A DNA stretch of 64,000 nucleotides from Chrysopilus asiliformis (lineage: Eukaryota > Arthropoda > Insecta > Diptera > Rhagionidae), in assembly GCA_964034945.1 (NCBI GenBank), contig OZ035963.1, forward strand, positions 47,976,032 through 48,040,031, given 5' to 3'. This document shows, piece after piece, positions 41,247 through 52,960 of the stretch. The number at the start of each line of letters is the position of its first letter. The stretch's first letter is position 1. Below the pieces are notes generated by a model. The model did no database searches, was not told the origin of the DNA, and saw nothing but the letters and a program-made list of their open reading frames with translations. Position numbers and translations under genes: made by a program.

Positions 41247-42787
41247 TCTTAATATATAAAAATTGATGTTTGTCTGTCTGTCGGTCTGTTTGAGATTACA
41301 AAACTCAAAAACGAGTGGACCGATTTTTACGCAGTTTTTTGCAAAATGATCTGCGTTGCAAGGAGCAGGTTTTTAGCTATGTTTGATTTTCAAAATTCGA
41401 AAAAGAAGGTCTTGTAAGGCAGCGTTTCTCAACCTTTCAGTATTCGCGGCCCAATTTTCAATCAAAATTGTCATCGCGCGCCCCCCCCCCCCCCCCTGCA
41501 TACAATAAAATGTATACAATAATAACGTAATTTGAGTATTTTGGCGCTAAACCTACACTACTACCCTAATTTTAAACACAAATTACCAAGAAAACAGTAA
41601 TTTATTGACATTTGGCAACACCGATGCTCAGGGTTGACAAAACCAGAATCCGGTGTCTTTTTATTGCTCTTGCGCCATTTTTGCGGTTTCGCGAGAAGTT
41701 GTTTTAACCCTGAAATCACAATGAACGCTAAACCGATTCGAAACTGGCGCAGAAACTGTCACTTAAAAGTTTGGTTCCCACAAATTGTTTGAAGTGAGCA
41801 CAGTGAACGTAGAGAACGCAGCTACAACGTAACCGCAACGCAAAAGTTTGCAAACTTCAAACTTTGCCGCAGAATTCTGCGTTGACAGTTCATAAAGTGA
41901 GGTTGGAAAAATGTCGTTCGAGGAAAAATTGATAGCCTTAGTGCAAATAACAAAGATAAAGACCAACAAAGCAAAGTATCGCTTCAAAATTATCCATTTT
42001 TGTAATTTTTCCAAGTTTATACCACTTTATATTATGTCACTTGTACTACTTCACGAGCTGCCATTGTGCTCTGCCGCTAGAATTTTGCACTGCGTGACAG
42101 TTCAGAGCGTTGTAGTTGCGTTGGTTTCGCGCTGGTTTCGCGTTCATTGTGCTCCAAGCGTAAGTTAATTATTAAATATTATGTCGAAATGTATTTTGTT
42201 TTGTATGTGGGTATGTACTTTCCATTCAGTCAATTAATAAACTTTTTTAAATATTTTGTCTTGGATATGCTCGCGCCCCCCCTTAAATGTACTCGCGCCC
42301 CACAGGTTGAGAATCGCTGTTGTAAGGTCAACGCAAATATGCTTTTTCCATTTTTCGCCGGAAAAATTGGCACTATGGGGTTTTTGAGGTCGCTCATCAC
42401 GAATCCGGTATTAGATTTTCAAAATTCGAAACGGAAGGTCCTGTAAGGATAACGCAAATATCCTTTTTCCCGTTTTCCCCAGAAAAATCGGCATAAGGGG
42501 GTTCCCGGGGTCGCTGATCGCGAATTCGGTGTTAGATTTTTAAAATTCTAAACGGAAGGTCCTGTAAGGATATCGCAAATGTCTTTTTCCAACTTTTCTC
42601 GCAAAAACTGACTTTGGGAGATTTTCAGTATTGCTTATCACGAAACTGGTGTTGGAATTTCAAAAATTCGAAGTGGAAGGTCCTGTAAGGAAAACGTTTT
42701 TTCCCTAAAGTTTTTACGGCATTTATGGTTTTTTGGCGTTCTAAAATTTATACAAAAAACTTTAAGCTTGCAACGAAGGGTCTGCTA
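41247..42787 (+). mobile_element. non-autonomous Helitron, family C copy 4, split by hAT
   Basis: A|TCTTAATATATAAAAATTG start, (GTCT)n, GATTACAAAACTCAAAAACG, then four tandem units of about 120 bp, each with a CGAAACGGAAGGTCCTGTAA-like core (41390 plus its continuation at 42320; 42420; 42545; 42668). It ends CAACGAAGGGTCTGCTAG|T. Between successive cores the spacer GTCGCTGATC(A/G)CGAAT recurs. Confidence 0.8.
41420..42319. mobile_element. 900-bp non-autonomous hAT element
   Basis: Ends CAGCGTTTCTCAACCT / AGGTTGAGAATCGCTG (one mismatch), with an exact 8-bp duplication TTGTAAGG (41412-41419, 42320-42327). The TA at the centre of the target is typical of Buster-type hATs. Both ends carry subterminal CTCGCGCCCC/GCGCGCCCC, on the left with an 18-base C run (about 41482-41500). 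Internal frames are not transposase. Confidence 0.88.
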
Positions 42788-43670
42788 GTAATATCTAGAT
42801 TTTTTCTAAAATGTCCAAGAACTCAATTCTTTTGACTGTGAGAAAACGTCAAGGACCAACAAAAAACTGTATCGTTTAATTCTTTGGCATGAACCAAAGA
42901 ATTAAACGACAGAGTTTTTTTCGGTCCTTCAAGGATGTCCTTAAAGGATAGTTTTTGAGCCAAAAAAACGGTCAAACATCAAGTAAATGTTTTTCAAAGC
43001 AAATATATGTTCGTCAAACCTTGGAAAAAAAGTATCTCCGCTTGAAAGTTAAAATGAGAATAACTTAAAATGGTATCAATTTAAACCGTAAAAATAAAAG
43101 TGTTTATCTGAAGAAGAAAAACTATTTTATCTCAGTGTTCTACTATAAAAATCTCATTAAAAATCCATTACCCTTCGAAATGATGGTCACCTGATAACCA
43201 CAAACCAAAACTAAAATTACCTGTTAACCATCGAAATGTATTTAGTGCTTAGCTCATAAAACAATTGTCACCTATTTAAGTACATTTCGAGTATAAAATA
43301 TCTCGACTTCGTTTGCCTATTTGAATGATTAGAGATCAATGCGGCCTTTTTCGGTATTTTGTGTATACAAAACATAAAACAGACAAATGTAACATTAAAA
43401 CACTAAAATAAGAGGGGACCTCGATTTAATTGGTAACTTATCGCCTTCGAAAAGTCAAAATGGATTTACTTTTTCACATGTTCAATAAACCATCAAAAAC
43501 CTATTGCGTGTATTTCAGAGTATTATCCATTAAAATTGAATAAAATCGACAAAGTGTTTGATGCGAGTATCCAATGCCATATACTCGTACAACATCACAC
43601 ATCAATGCATGTCCTGCGTATGTTTAATGATTTTTAACTTCTTTTTTTTCGATATGCCTCTCCTGACTCG
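42788..43670. other. no gene; contains a hairpin
   Basis: Unassigned DNA apart from the hairpin at 42851-42929. Confidence 0.35.
42851..42929. repeat. hairpin with about 36-bp arms
   Basis: AAGGACCAACAAAAAACTGT on the left pairs with ACAGAGTTTTTTTCGGTCC on the right, and the inner ATCGTTTAATTCTTTGG with CCAAAGAATTAAACGA, around the loop CATGAA. Size and near-perfect pairing resemble a miRNA precursor or minimal foldback element. Confidence 0.5.
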
Positions 43671-43889
43671 TTAAATAGATGAAGAAATATGCGTCGAGGT
43701 ACTCTTCTTGTTTCGATCGAATAATGGAAATCTTCGAAATGACACGGAAAGGCTATCAAACCGATCCGATTCGACGTTAAAAACGTTCCTTTTTGATATT
43801 ATTTCTAGGAAGTGAAACAATCTTCTGGAACTCGAAATGCCTTGTCGCAATCTAACGTCTTGAACGTCTTTCAAGAATTCCGACTTCAT
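43671..43889 (-). CDS. hypothetical small protein or exon
   Basis: ATG-initiated frame of 72 codons, MKSEFLKDVQDVRLRQG..., basic (about 15 Arg/Lys) and Ser-rich towards the C-terminus (KKSTSTHISSSI). G+C content is higher than the surroundings. No domain is recognised; it may be a first exon whose continuation I cannot place. Confidence 0.28.
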   Translation of the reverse strand: MKSEFLKDVQDVRLRQGISSSRRLFHFLEIISKRNVFNVESDRFDSLSVSFRRFPLFDRNKKSTSTHISSSI

Positions 43890-44652
43890 CGTGCAACTAA
43901 ATTCAAATTATTCCATACAATTCACGTCTAACACTATGCCAATGACACTTGTAGTACTTTCTGTTCAAGTGCATTTATACGTAGTACGATTGGTTTATGA
44001 GGTAATAAAAATTTCTGTTTTCGGAGTTTTTTCTTTCAGTTTTCACTCAATTCACTTCAAAGTTTTACCTCATTTCCAATTCGACTTAGAAAAAAAAACA
44101 AGTAATTTTTCTTATGATAATTCGGTTCTTGTTAACGATTTTTTTTTGTCTTTGATTTATCTGTAATGATATTTACATTTCTTAGATTGAAAAATAAACC
44201 TGCTGATGACGCGGCTATAGAGAGGGTTTTTTTCCATTTGGAAATAAAAGCAATTACTTTAATTATTCATAAAACCAATTAATGGCTAAACAATTTCGGA
44301 AAATAAAGTCATTCCAGGAATTATCAGTTCTTAATATGGGCTATTTAATCTTAGTTTAGAGAAATTACAAAAAATATTCAGGATGAAAATTGATTTAATA
44401 ACTTGATTATTTTTTATAAGATTGGATACCTTACAACGAAACTTTGCTGCAAATTCGAATCTTGGACATAATTTCATTTTATCTTTGAGTAAACCTTCGT
44501 TTCAAATAAGAACAATTAATAAAAATAAAAATAAATATTTTTAAAAAGAGCTTTTATTTAAAAAATTACTAAAAAAAACTTTTCATGCATTTTAAAAAAA
44601 AAAACATTTTTTTTAAATTTTTTATGCTTTTATCTCGCTTTTATTTTTGATA
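43890..44652. other. no gene recognised
   Basis: A+T-rich unassigned DNA. Confidence 0.35.
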
Positions 44653-45542
44653 TACCGTATGCGTCATAAAAATCTGGAATCTAGTACTGCAAGTATTTTC
44701 AAGGAGATAACGGTTGCTTATTAATTTGTACTACGTTAGACTTCGTACAACTTCGTACATAATTGAGCCAAAAAATTAAATGTTTATAAATATAGCAACA
44801 TGGGGGAGGCTCGAAAAGTGAAAATCATGAAGTTGGACCACGCGCGAATGTCTAATAAGGCGATTTCCAATGAATTGAACGTAGCATTGCCAATTGTTTA
44901 TGCTGTAAGAGCGACTTGTTTGGCAGGGGACTAGTTAGGCCGCAATCTGGAAGCGGGAGACCCATTTCAGTAAGGACTCCAGTGTTTATTTGGGCAATCA
45001 AAGGAAGGATCAGAAGGAATCCGATAAGGACATCTTGGAGAGTCGTGTAAAACCATCGATAGAGTCAACCTACGATAATGATGTGTTTTACGTATTTCAA
45101 CAAGACGGGGCGCCGTGCCACACTGCCAGAAGTGCCCAAATTTGGATAATTTAAAAAACCAATAACTTAAAAAACTTCTGGTCTAAGGACATGTGGTCAC
45201 CGAGCTCTCCAGACCTTAATCCCCTGGATTTTTTAATATGGGCATATGTTCAGGCTAAGACTGGAGCTAAGGCTTACAGTAATGTGCAAGCCCTGAAGTC
45301 CACCATTACCATCACATGGAACGACAAGCCGGAGTCTTATTTAATATTGACCTGCAAGAAGTACAGGCCCCCTTTGGAGAAATTCGTAAATGCTGGAGGT
45401 GAACATTTTGAATAATTTTTTTTTACTAGTATGCCAGATTTATTTTAGAGCAAAACACACTTTTTTTCGTTCAACTTCTGTGGTTTATTAAACGATTTAT
45501 AATTTAATATGAATTTTCCAGATTTTTATGACGCATACGGTA
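44653..45542 (+). mobile_element. Tc1/mariner-superfamily element with internal deletion, 890 bp
   Basis: Perfect terminal repeats of at least 28 bp begin TACCGTATGCGTCATAAAAA at 44653 and at 45542 on the other strand, with TA on both sides (44651-44652, 45543-45544). The interior holds the two ends of a transposase gene with the middle missing. Confidence 0.87.
44800..45415 (+). pseudogene. Tc1/mariner-type transposase, internally deleted
   Basis: ATG at 44800 opens MGEARKVKIMKLDHARMSNK, a helix-turn-helix start, until a stop at about 44931. Downstream, after a deletion of the region with the first catalytic Asp, the frame resumes with YVFQQDGAPCHTARSAQIWI, a stop, then WSPSSPDLNPLDFLIWAYVQ and a C-terminus ending NAGGEHFE. 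By my count the second and third Asp are 40 residues apart, counting the stop codon as a residue; an indel could alter this. It is therefore close to the DD41D-like group but not assigned. The gene is dead; the element could only move with help. Confidence 0.82.
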
Positions 45543-45544
45543 TA

Positions 45545-46075
45545 TAAAAATATTATATTTTTCTTTTAAAAACTTTTGTTTAAAATAAAAGCTTTTTTTA
45601 TTTATTTATTTTTTTAATTAGTTTTATCGCGTTTGATTATTAAGACTAAAAAACCGCATAAAACATGGATCCAACGGTTCGAGAAATAACAGGAGAGGGG
45701 TGAAATGTAAGAAGAGGGGTAGATTTTAGTGAGAGAAAGTTTTCGTTGAGAGACAACTTACCCAATGATGCAAACCGCCTAAAAATGACTCCAACAGATC
45801 AGGAGAGAGCAGGTTAGAGGTTGACCAGCAACGGGAAGGGGAAATTAATGGCACAAACCACGTCCAATGGTTCAGAAGAAAGTGAAAAAGGGAAGCTAAG
45901 GAGGGGTATATTGCATACACACATATCGTATTGTCGTCAGAGTTACGTATGTGTGCCAAATTTTAAGTTAATTATATGTGTGGAAGTGGGTCAAAAATAG
46001 ATTACAAGATTTGACCCTGACAAACAAATAAAAAATCAATGAAACAAACAGATAGACAAGAAATCACCCGGCCCT
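45545..46075. other. no gene recognised
   Basis: Unassigned; a purine-rich stretch (45690-45910) is open on the minus strand without family marks. Confidence 0.35.
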
Positions 46076-46230
46076 TACACGCGTCTGTAGAGCTGACACA
46101 GTCGCTGACACAGTCTCGTGTAAATGCACTGACTGCCAGTTCGCTAAATGTATTTTAATGCGTTGTCAGTAATTTGACATTTGAAGTCTGTGCTACTGAC
46201 AGACTTTATAGTCGCGTGTAAGGGCCGGGT
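46076..46230. mobile_element. 155-bp MITE with ACCCGGCCCTTACACGCG ends
   Basis: The two ends are inverted copies for about 18-24 bp (ACCCGGCCCTTACACGCG then ACT(G/A)TA). Inner CTGACA motifs repeat in both directions. Target duplication not resolved. Confidence 0.7.
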
Positions 46231-46642
46231 TAAGCTAAATAAAAGGTGTTAAAATATTTTATTCAAAACATTTCTTACATAATTAAACCCCATATGAAGA
46301 GAAATGTGGTATTATATTGAAATTTTCTTATGCAAAAGTACTTGAAAAATCAAAAACTAATTAAGATGTTTTAATAGAAGTTCAATGAGATTCAACAATT
46401 GAACCACTCTTTCTCCGTTCTTCAGACAAATGGAAAAGGTTTTTTCCAATTTTCTGGAAAACGGTATTTCCCAAAATAATTTTGTTAAGCCAAACAATAC
46501 TTAGAGCATGATTTACTCAGCTTTCCCCTTCATCAAAATCCAATTGCAGCCAATTATTATAAATCCAGTTGCATTACATGACTCCGATTTAAACAACATG
46601 GCACTGGAGAACATCAACTTTGTTTTTCTCATGTTTTTTTTT
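46231..46642. other. no gene recognised
   Basis: A+T-rich unassigned DNA. Confidence 0.35.
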
Positions 46643-47106
46643 ACTAGCTATCCAAGCTAGTATAATACGGGTTGGTATGCAACCCGTCGTTGCCGGGTTA
46701 AGTTTTTTGTCTAAGTTTTAGAATACGAAGAAAACCGGAAAGAACTTAAAAACTTTTTAATGGGCCTATAATGGGGCTGACGAACATCTATGCCAACCCT
46801 CGACGAACATCTATGCCGAATTTCAGGCCAATCGGTTCAGTAGTTTCCCCGCGAAAGAGTAACATAGCGCAAAAACTAAGTTTCGAAATCACTTTACCCC
46901 CTCCCCTTGCTCCCCCCACCCCTCGCGCTAATTTTCCGTATGCCTATGTTGGAACCAGAACTACCACAGACACTCATGCCAAATTTCAAGTCAATCGGTT
47001 CAGCCGTTTTTGCGTGAAAGAGGAACAGACAGACAGACAGACAGACAGACAGGCAGACTCACAACAAATGAGTTGTTGTCTACTCATTTTTATATATTAG
47101 TATGAT
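46643..47106 (-). mobile_element. non-autonomous Helitron, family B copy 3, altered 3' end
   Basis: Minus-strand start A|TCATACTAATATATAAAAATG, GTCT array at 47030-47055, and body as in the other family B copies. At the 3' end the usual CGGGTATGCAAGCTAG is replaced by a longer palindromic arrangement: ACGGGTTGCATACCAACCCG, then TATTATACTAGCTTGGATAG and CTAG before T. Confidence 0.72.
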
Positions 47107-49791
47107 AACATGACCATATGCTCCAGGTTTTCCGGGGTAGTCGCTGATTTAGGCATGTTGTCCCAGCGTCCTGAAAACTAAACTTTTGTCCGGGATTATT
47201 CTGTTGACTGGTAAATTATGCAAAACATACTCCCCGGTTCTTGATTGCTGATAATTTTTCCCCTGCGACAAATTTTTCCAATAAATTGTTACCCAGACTG
47301 CATAGATTTCTACAAATTTTCGCCTGCGGCACATTGCTCTTATTGGTATTTTCACCATTTTAGTTTTATTTATTTATGGAACGTAAAAAAGCACGAACAA
47401 TGTATTTGGTATCGGCCTGGTACTATGAAGCTCTTGATTTAAATTATTACACTGTTTTACCCAGTTTGATTGTTGGTCCGTTTCAGCCATCCTACCTCAA
47501 AACCCTCCCACCACCCTCAGCCCGTCATTTCCCGGATTGACACAAGATAAATATGGTCACTATTGTTTCAAGTCAATCGATTATGTGGAATTAGGTTACA
47601 AGATTTGAACCAAACAAACAAGTAAAAGTAAATAATGGCTGGTGAAAATTGGCAAAAATGACTTACCTTGGCTTAAGCTTTGTTAAATCAGGAATTAATC
47701 TAAGGAATTAATCTAATAAAGTATTTTCATGTTCGCAATTAAAAAATTCAAATGCATTTAACCAACTACAAACAGTCATCTGTTAAAATTGATTTCAAAA
47801 TGTTTGACAATATTTTATAATCGCTTCATTCAAATCCACCAATTCATGCAAACACCGAAACTTTATATCAAAATCCATGAGCATATTTTCTCAATGGCAG
47901 CAAGTTTCTTCAAGTTAAAGTGTAAACATCTTGGATTGTCATGTAATGTTAAATATAAACTCATTTTCAGTGATTTCTAACAGAAATTAATTTCAAAACG
48001 AGTCGAAATCAACTCTTTGAATGGCTCATAAATTTGTTAATTGCTTCAAACGCGGCTAACGAAGAAAAAAAATTGAAAAAAAATATTCAAAATTAAGTAA
48101 AGTATTTTAATATATTTATTGCTATGCTCATCATCATTAAATGGCCCAACAAGTTTGAGAGTTTCACAAAACCCATCTGCATGCGGTTAAAAGTAAAGTG
48201 AAATTTCAAATAGTGCAGCTTTTTAGGACGCCGGGGGAGGGACTATATTATTTGCTAGAATACACCAATAATGTTTAAGGCAGGAACCGCTTCGCAAATA
48301 ATATGTCAACACATTTCGACATATAGAATTACATGCAAGCACAATCTGTTGATATAATTATGATGTGCAAATTACGAGTATGTTCATATAAAGATAGATA
48401 AGAGTATCAAAAATTTAATTTAAATTCTAAACCAATGTTGTCGATTGTAGTTGATATTCAATTTTATCAATTCTACCTTTAAGGTCGCGTTCACACTTGT
48501 GATTTTTCCTTGAACTTCTCCGAGATTTTTATTCAGAATTTATGCCGCGAATTTTATTCACCTATCGCCGAATAAATTCACTTAGCAAAAGTTGTCAAAA
48601 TTTTAACTTGTTCCGGCGATTTTGTATGAAAAAATTCTAGTTCCGGCGTCTCACAGGAATAAATTTCAGAAAAAGTTTGTGGGAAGCCCGATATAAGGAA
48701 ATGTCCATAAAATACAACACACTTTTAAGGAAACGGGGTTCTGAGGCAGTGTGACGGCGGTACTAAACATCATACACAAATTCGCCAAAATGTATGACGA
48801 AAGATGGGGCGGGGGGTTTGAAAGGCCAAAAATTAACCTGACGTAGTTAATGAACAGCACCTAAATACCAATTTTATGTATTGTGGATCATCATTACTGC
48901 TGCTACAAGTTTTTTTTCCGATGGACGGTATTTTTACATAAGTTGTAGGGAGAGCAAAGAGGCGGGTAGGCACGCTTGAGATGTTCTTTCCGGCTAGCTC
49001 GACGGAAATGGGGGTGGTTCTTTGCCCTTGCTCTCTACCTTACGAAGATCACAATAAAAAAAAATCGTGCCTGAGAAGTTACGTATGCCATTTACCAACC
49101 TGAGACGGTCAAGGGGGGGAAAGAAGGGAAAATAGAAATCCTGTCAAGCCATTACCTTACCGTGATCGTCGTCACTTCACACTGCACGCCCCTAAAATCG
49201 CTTAGCAGGACATACTAGCGTACTGGCTTTGTAAATCAATTAAAAGATAATTATTTCGCATAATAATCATATAAATTTATTTACTAAAAAAAATCAATCA
49301 TAAATAATCATGTTTAAAGCAACCAAAAGAAACTCAAATCGAACCAACATCATTTAAATAAAATAAAAAGCTCTAAATAACGCAAAAAAAATTTACAGAA
49401 TAATTCAAATTATCAATATAATAAAAGCATAAAATAAATAAATAAATAAGTAGATCGAACCTAATAAATTAATTCCACATTAAGCAAACAAATTATGACG
49501 ATATTGTAAAGGGGTAATTCATTTAATACTGTGTAAAACCAGAACATAAATAGCGCATAAATTCTTAGAGCTCCAAGAATCGTCGATCAGAAAGATAATT
49601 GTACGCAAATATTTGGCGGGAAAAAGCTTTAAAAAACGTATGTGGTATTAATTGTACAATTCCCTTAACAATAAAAAAAATTTTAAATAAAATGAAAACG
49701 AAAAAAAAAACGGTTTGTTAGAATCAAATTGAATTTAAAAAAAAGGAACTTTGAAAAAATGATTAAAGACAACAAAAGTCACTTCAATTGT
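47107..49791. other. no gene recognised
   Basis: About 2.7 kb of mostly A+T-rich DNA. The part nearest 49790 would be the 3' untranslated region of the next entry. G+C-richer stretches at 48690-48850 and 48950-49200 have no convincing frames. Confidence 0.35.
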
Positions 49792-49956
49792 TTAGTCCCA
49801 GCGACGTCCGTTGAGCTTTTGTTCAACATTAGCTGGCAATCTGAACCGCTCGATCGGTGATTCATTGAACGTTTTTCTGCGAATTCCTCTTTGTTCAAAC
49901 GAATTGAAAACCTTTCTTTTAATTAGCGAAGATATTGATGCTTTAAGCGATGTAAG
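49792..49956 (-). CDS. probable terminal exon of an unrecognised gene
   Basis: Minus strand: acceptor-like GGGGATAG, then 54 codons and a TAA at 49792-49794. The peptide is basic and polar, with KRKVFNSFEQRGIRRKTFNE then SPIERFRLPANVEQKL and the C-terminus NGRRWD. Codon use looks more like coding than the flanks. It has no ATG of its own, so an upstream exon must lie above 49956, perhaps in the 50.0-50.6 kb interval or beyond the plus-strand gene at 50600. Family not recognised. Confidence 0.42.
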   Translation of the reverse strand, partial: LTSLKASISSLIKRKVFNSFEQRGIRRKTFNESPIERFRLPANVEQKLNGRRWD

Positions 49957-50599
49957 CTATCCCCAGCAAATGCTAGGTGCTTCTTCGATGTTAAAATGTA
50001 GATGAAACCCCTTTTCTACTCTTTCTTTCAGCTAATATATGTATTCTTGGCGTTTTTATATTTGAATTTATACGAATAAAATAAAACAAAAATCGAAATA
50101 CGGAATTTTTTATGTTGCGAGGAAAGACCGTCTTAGTTGCTGTGTTAGCGAAGCTTGATTTCGGAGGGATTTAAATACCCAATCCGATACTAAAATTAAT
50201 AAAATTTTTGCTACTTGCGTGAAAACCTTTGTTCTGGCGGTTTCGCCTGTGACCCCTGGTCCAAACGATGTGTTGTACGGCTGTTAAATTAACTATTATT
50301 AACTCACTGCACTAAACTAAGTAATTTTAAATAAAAACCTACTCTTTCCTACGCAATTTCACTGGTCACAAGGAAAACTGAACCCTTTTTAGGGCAATTA
50401 ACTTCTCCGAAGTTTTTCCTTTTAAACACAGCAACTAACTAACTCTGCAGAAAATTTGATGACTCAAAAATTCAAATCATGATTGTGCTGAATTATATTC
50501 AAATAATCCCCCTCGCGAACAAAGTGACCCCTGTGAACAATTTTATGAATCACCAAAAAAAATAAGGATGGGGCTAACACTGTCGAAGCTCAGCTGTCA

Positions 50600-51021
50600 A
50601 TGATCGCCGAATATAAACAAAACAACATGGTAAGTTATTTGCAATCTCCTTTTCTAAGCTTAATATTTAAATTAGTGCATTTATTTCAGACGCCAGGCTT
50701 CACCCACTTTACACGACGTAGAGGATCTGATGGAAACGTGAGATTTCATCGTCATCAGGTAAGCAACGTTTCAATTTTTCCCCATTTTATTCCACCTATC
50801 CTGATGCTTTTTCGCCTTACCTATTTTAGGGTTTCGTATATTTGTCGCTGAAGAGAAAGGAACCAACCTCTCCAAATTCGACCAACTTTCAAGGGATATG
50901 TCCCACCTCTGTAGAAACGATTATTTCTACAGAGGGATTTGGACGGCAGACGGACGGCGATCTCGTTAGGGATCAGGAATTCGACGGACGGATCCACAAT
51001 GGACAGCGGGACGAAATTTGA
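50600..51021 (+). CDS. small spliced gene, function unknown (50600..50629, 50690..50758, 50830..51021)
   Basis: Three exons join in phase 0 throughout. Splice sites are good: donor GTAAGT / acceptor TTATTTCAG (60-bp intron) and donor GTAAGC / acceptor TATTTTAG (71-bp intron). The product has 96 residues. Exon 1 is short and offers two ATGs (50600, 50627); the second has the context AACAACATGG. Exon 2 reads TPGFTHFTRRRGSDGNVRFH and exon 3 begins GFVYLSLKRKEPTSPNST; the C-terminal half is polar and ends GQRDEI. Basic N-terminal half, no signal peptide or membrane segment, so a nuclear or cytosolic role is likelier. A further donor/acceptor pair (GTGGTAATT at 51030, TTTTTCTAG ending 51076) just after the stop suggests a spliced 3' untranslated region or another isoform. 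A perfect 12-bp hairpin lies in exon 3. I do not recognise the family. Confidence 0.5.
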
Positions 51022-51164
51022 GATACGTGGTAATTTCTCATTTTATTTCTTAGCTAACCACTTTTTGTTTTTCTAGGTGGCTGCAACATATGTCTCCCGA
51101 TGCCAATTGAATTTACATATCCAAATATCATCGAAAAAAAGGGGCACATGAGGTTTATTCTTTG
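51022..51164. other. 3' flank of the spliced gene
   Basis: Contains the possible 46-bp intron (51031-51076) and A+T-rich trailer. Confidence 0.3.
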
Positions 51165-52100
51165 CAGCTTAGAAATGTAGCAATTTACACAATCGGGTCT
51201 CAAAATTTAGACCTATAAGCGAGATGTCACACTAGCCATCAGCTGCTGCAACTGACTGAAATCATAGTTTAGAGATATATATAGTTAGGAAACGCGAAAG
51301 AAATTTTTTCTTGAAGAAGAGTACGTTGTCGTCTGTTTCATTTGCTTTGTAAAGACACTAATTGCTTTCGTGTGAGAAATGCAAAACTCTCGGGATATTC
51401 CTATCGCCATTGACAGTTGAAGAAATTGTGAAAGGCCGCTGTCGGCCCTTGTGTATGTGTTGGTCCAATATTTTGGTTTGTTCTGTGCGAGTATTACAAA
51501 ATGATTTTTTTCAACAAGTCCATTTGAGCTAAATGATAAAAAGAGAGAAATGATGCTGTCGACTACTTCTTTCTACAGGCGGCAAACGGAAAACCACGTT
51601 TGTGTCATATCTATAGTAAGTCTCTAATCTATGCTGAAATAAACTGAAGGAAATTGCATAAAAAATGGGTAGGAGACATTTTTGAAACAGCACAATTTTA
51701 TTGGCATGAACATTTCATTGCAAAAGAAAACAAAAAAATTTGACCGGCAAAATAAAATTAAAGAAATTTTTCGTTGAAAACAAAATAATTTGATGGCCCA
51801 TTAAAATCTGTTTAAATTTCAGATCCAATACTGTCGAAAATTTTTAGTTAGATCTAAAATCACGGCATGCAATCGGAGGAAAAGTCCATTAGAAAAGAAT
51901 ACTCCACAAGAAGTTTCCATTAATTTAGCGCCATTAGATTTTTTTGTTCGCTTTCTGTTTATACCCGTATGGTGAAACCAAAGGGTATATTAACTTTGCC
52001 TTACCGTTTGTAACGCCAAGATCCCGTCATCACACACAAAAATGAATTACACCAGTGTGTTTAGAATGATAAAAAAAAATTGAATTTTCCATGTCCGTCC

Positions 52101-52139
<39 letters not shown>

Positions 52140-52147
52140 CGTCCGTC

Positions 52148-52178
<31 letters not shown>

Positions 52179-52960
52179 GGCGCGGATTGCGGGCGCACCG
52201 ATTGAGCTAGAGACTTGAAATTTTGTGCAGATTCGTTTTTCGTAAAATGCGAGGCTAAGTTCGTTAATGGGCAAAATTGGACCATTAGGGGGGGTACCCC
52301 CCATACGAACGAAAACGATTTTTGCGAATATCTCAAAAACGGTACATCTTATCAAAAAAGTCCAAAAACAAAAATTATTTAGGATATTATTCTACATAAA
52401 ACTCCCATACATCAAAATCCGATTGGAACAAATTTTAAAAAATCTTATTGGAAAGTTTGACTTCATAGTGGAATTTTGATAAAACTGGTATAAAAATCTT
52501 ATTGGAAAGTTTTACTCAAATTTTGGTACAACTGTTCAAATTTTGATACGAATATCACCATACGGGTCTCCAATGATTGCCAGATTGGCAATTATAGCTT
52601 TTGTTATGTTTTTTATCTCTTTTCGGTCGCTTAGCTGGTTAAGCATTCGAGGGAGAAAGAAAATTCCGCTCGAAGATTTATGTGATTTAATGCCGTCAGA
52701 TGACGCTCGCATAAAGCTTGAAGCAGTTAATTTTGTTAATGGGGGCGTATTTTTTGTAAAATGTTAGAATTACGTTCCTGTGTCATGATTGCGCCGTGGC
52801 AAACCATTGGAAAGTGTTCCTTACTATGGGTGTCATTGCTTAGCCCATTCGCACAACGACGATGTGCCCGCGACAAAAATCACTTATTACCATGATTTGT
52901 ATGGTGACGAATTATGTGAATAAAGAGACATGGCTGCTTAAAATGCTAGTTGGATACTGA
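51165..52960. repeat. repeat G copy 3 (inverted), split by repeat A
   Basis: Reverse orientation relative to 32020-33095: it begins TTTGCAGCTTAGAAATGTAG, passes ATGGCCCATTAAAATCTG, and after the insertion resumes GCTGGTTAAGCATTCGAGG. It continues with TGCCGTCAGATGACGCTCGC and ATGGTGACGAATTATGTGAA, ending at AAAATGCTAGTTGG. Repeat A (51961-52608) is inserted within it, and the fragment 51221-51263 (GAGATGTCACACTAGCC) is a solo end of the MITE seen at 60548-62075. Confidence 0.65.
51961..52608 (+). mobile_element. DINE-1/Helentron-like repeat A, full length
   Basis: ATACCCGTATGGTGAAACC start, inverted echo GGGTATATTAA, GTCY array 52090-52178, then GGCGCGGATTGCGGGCGC and a tail ending GCTTTTGTTATG. 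Flanked by TTT on both sides (51958-51960, 52609-52611). Interrupts repeat G copy 3. Contains no protein gene. Confidence 0.85.

Noticed and set aside
41901..42446. Plus-strand frames within the hAT element
   Set aside because: No similarity to hAT transposase and partly composed of inverted internal pieces; treated as non-coding filler.
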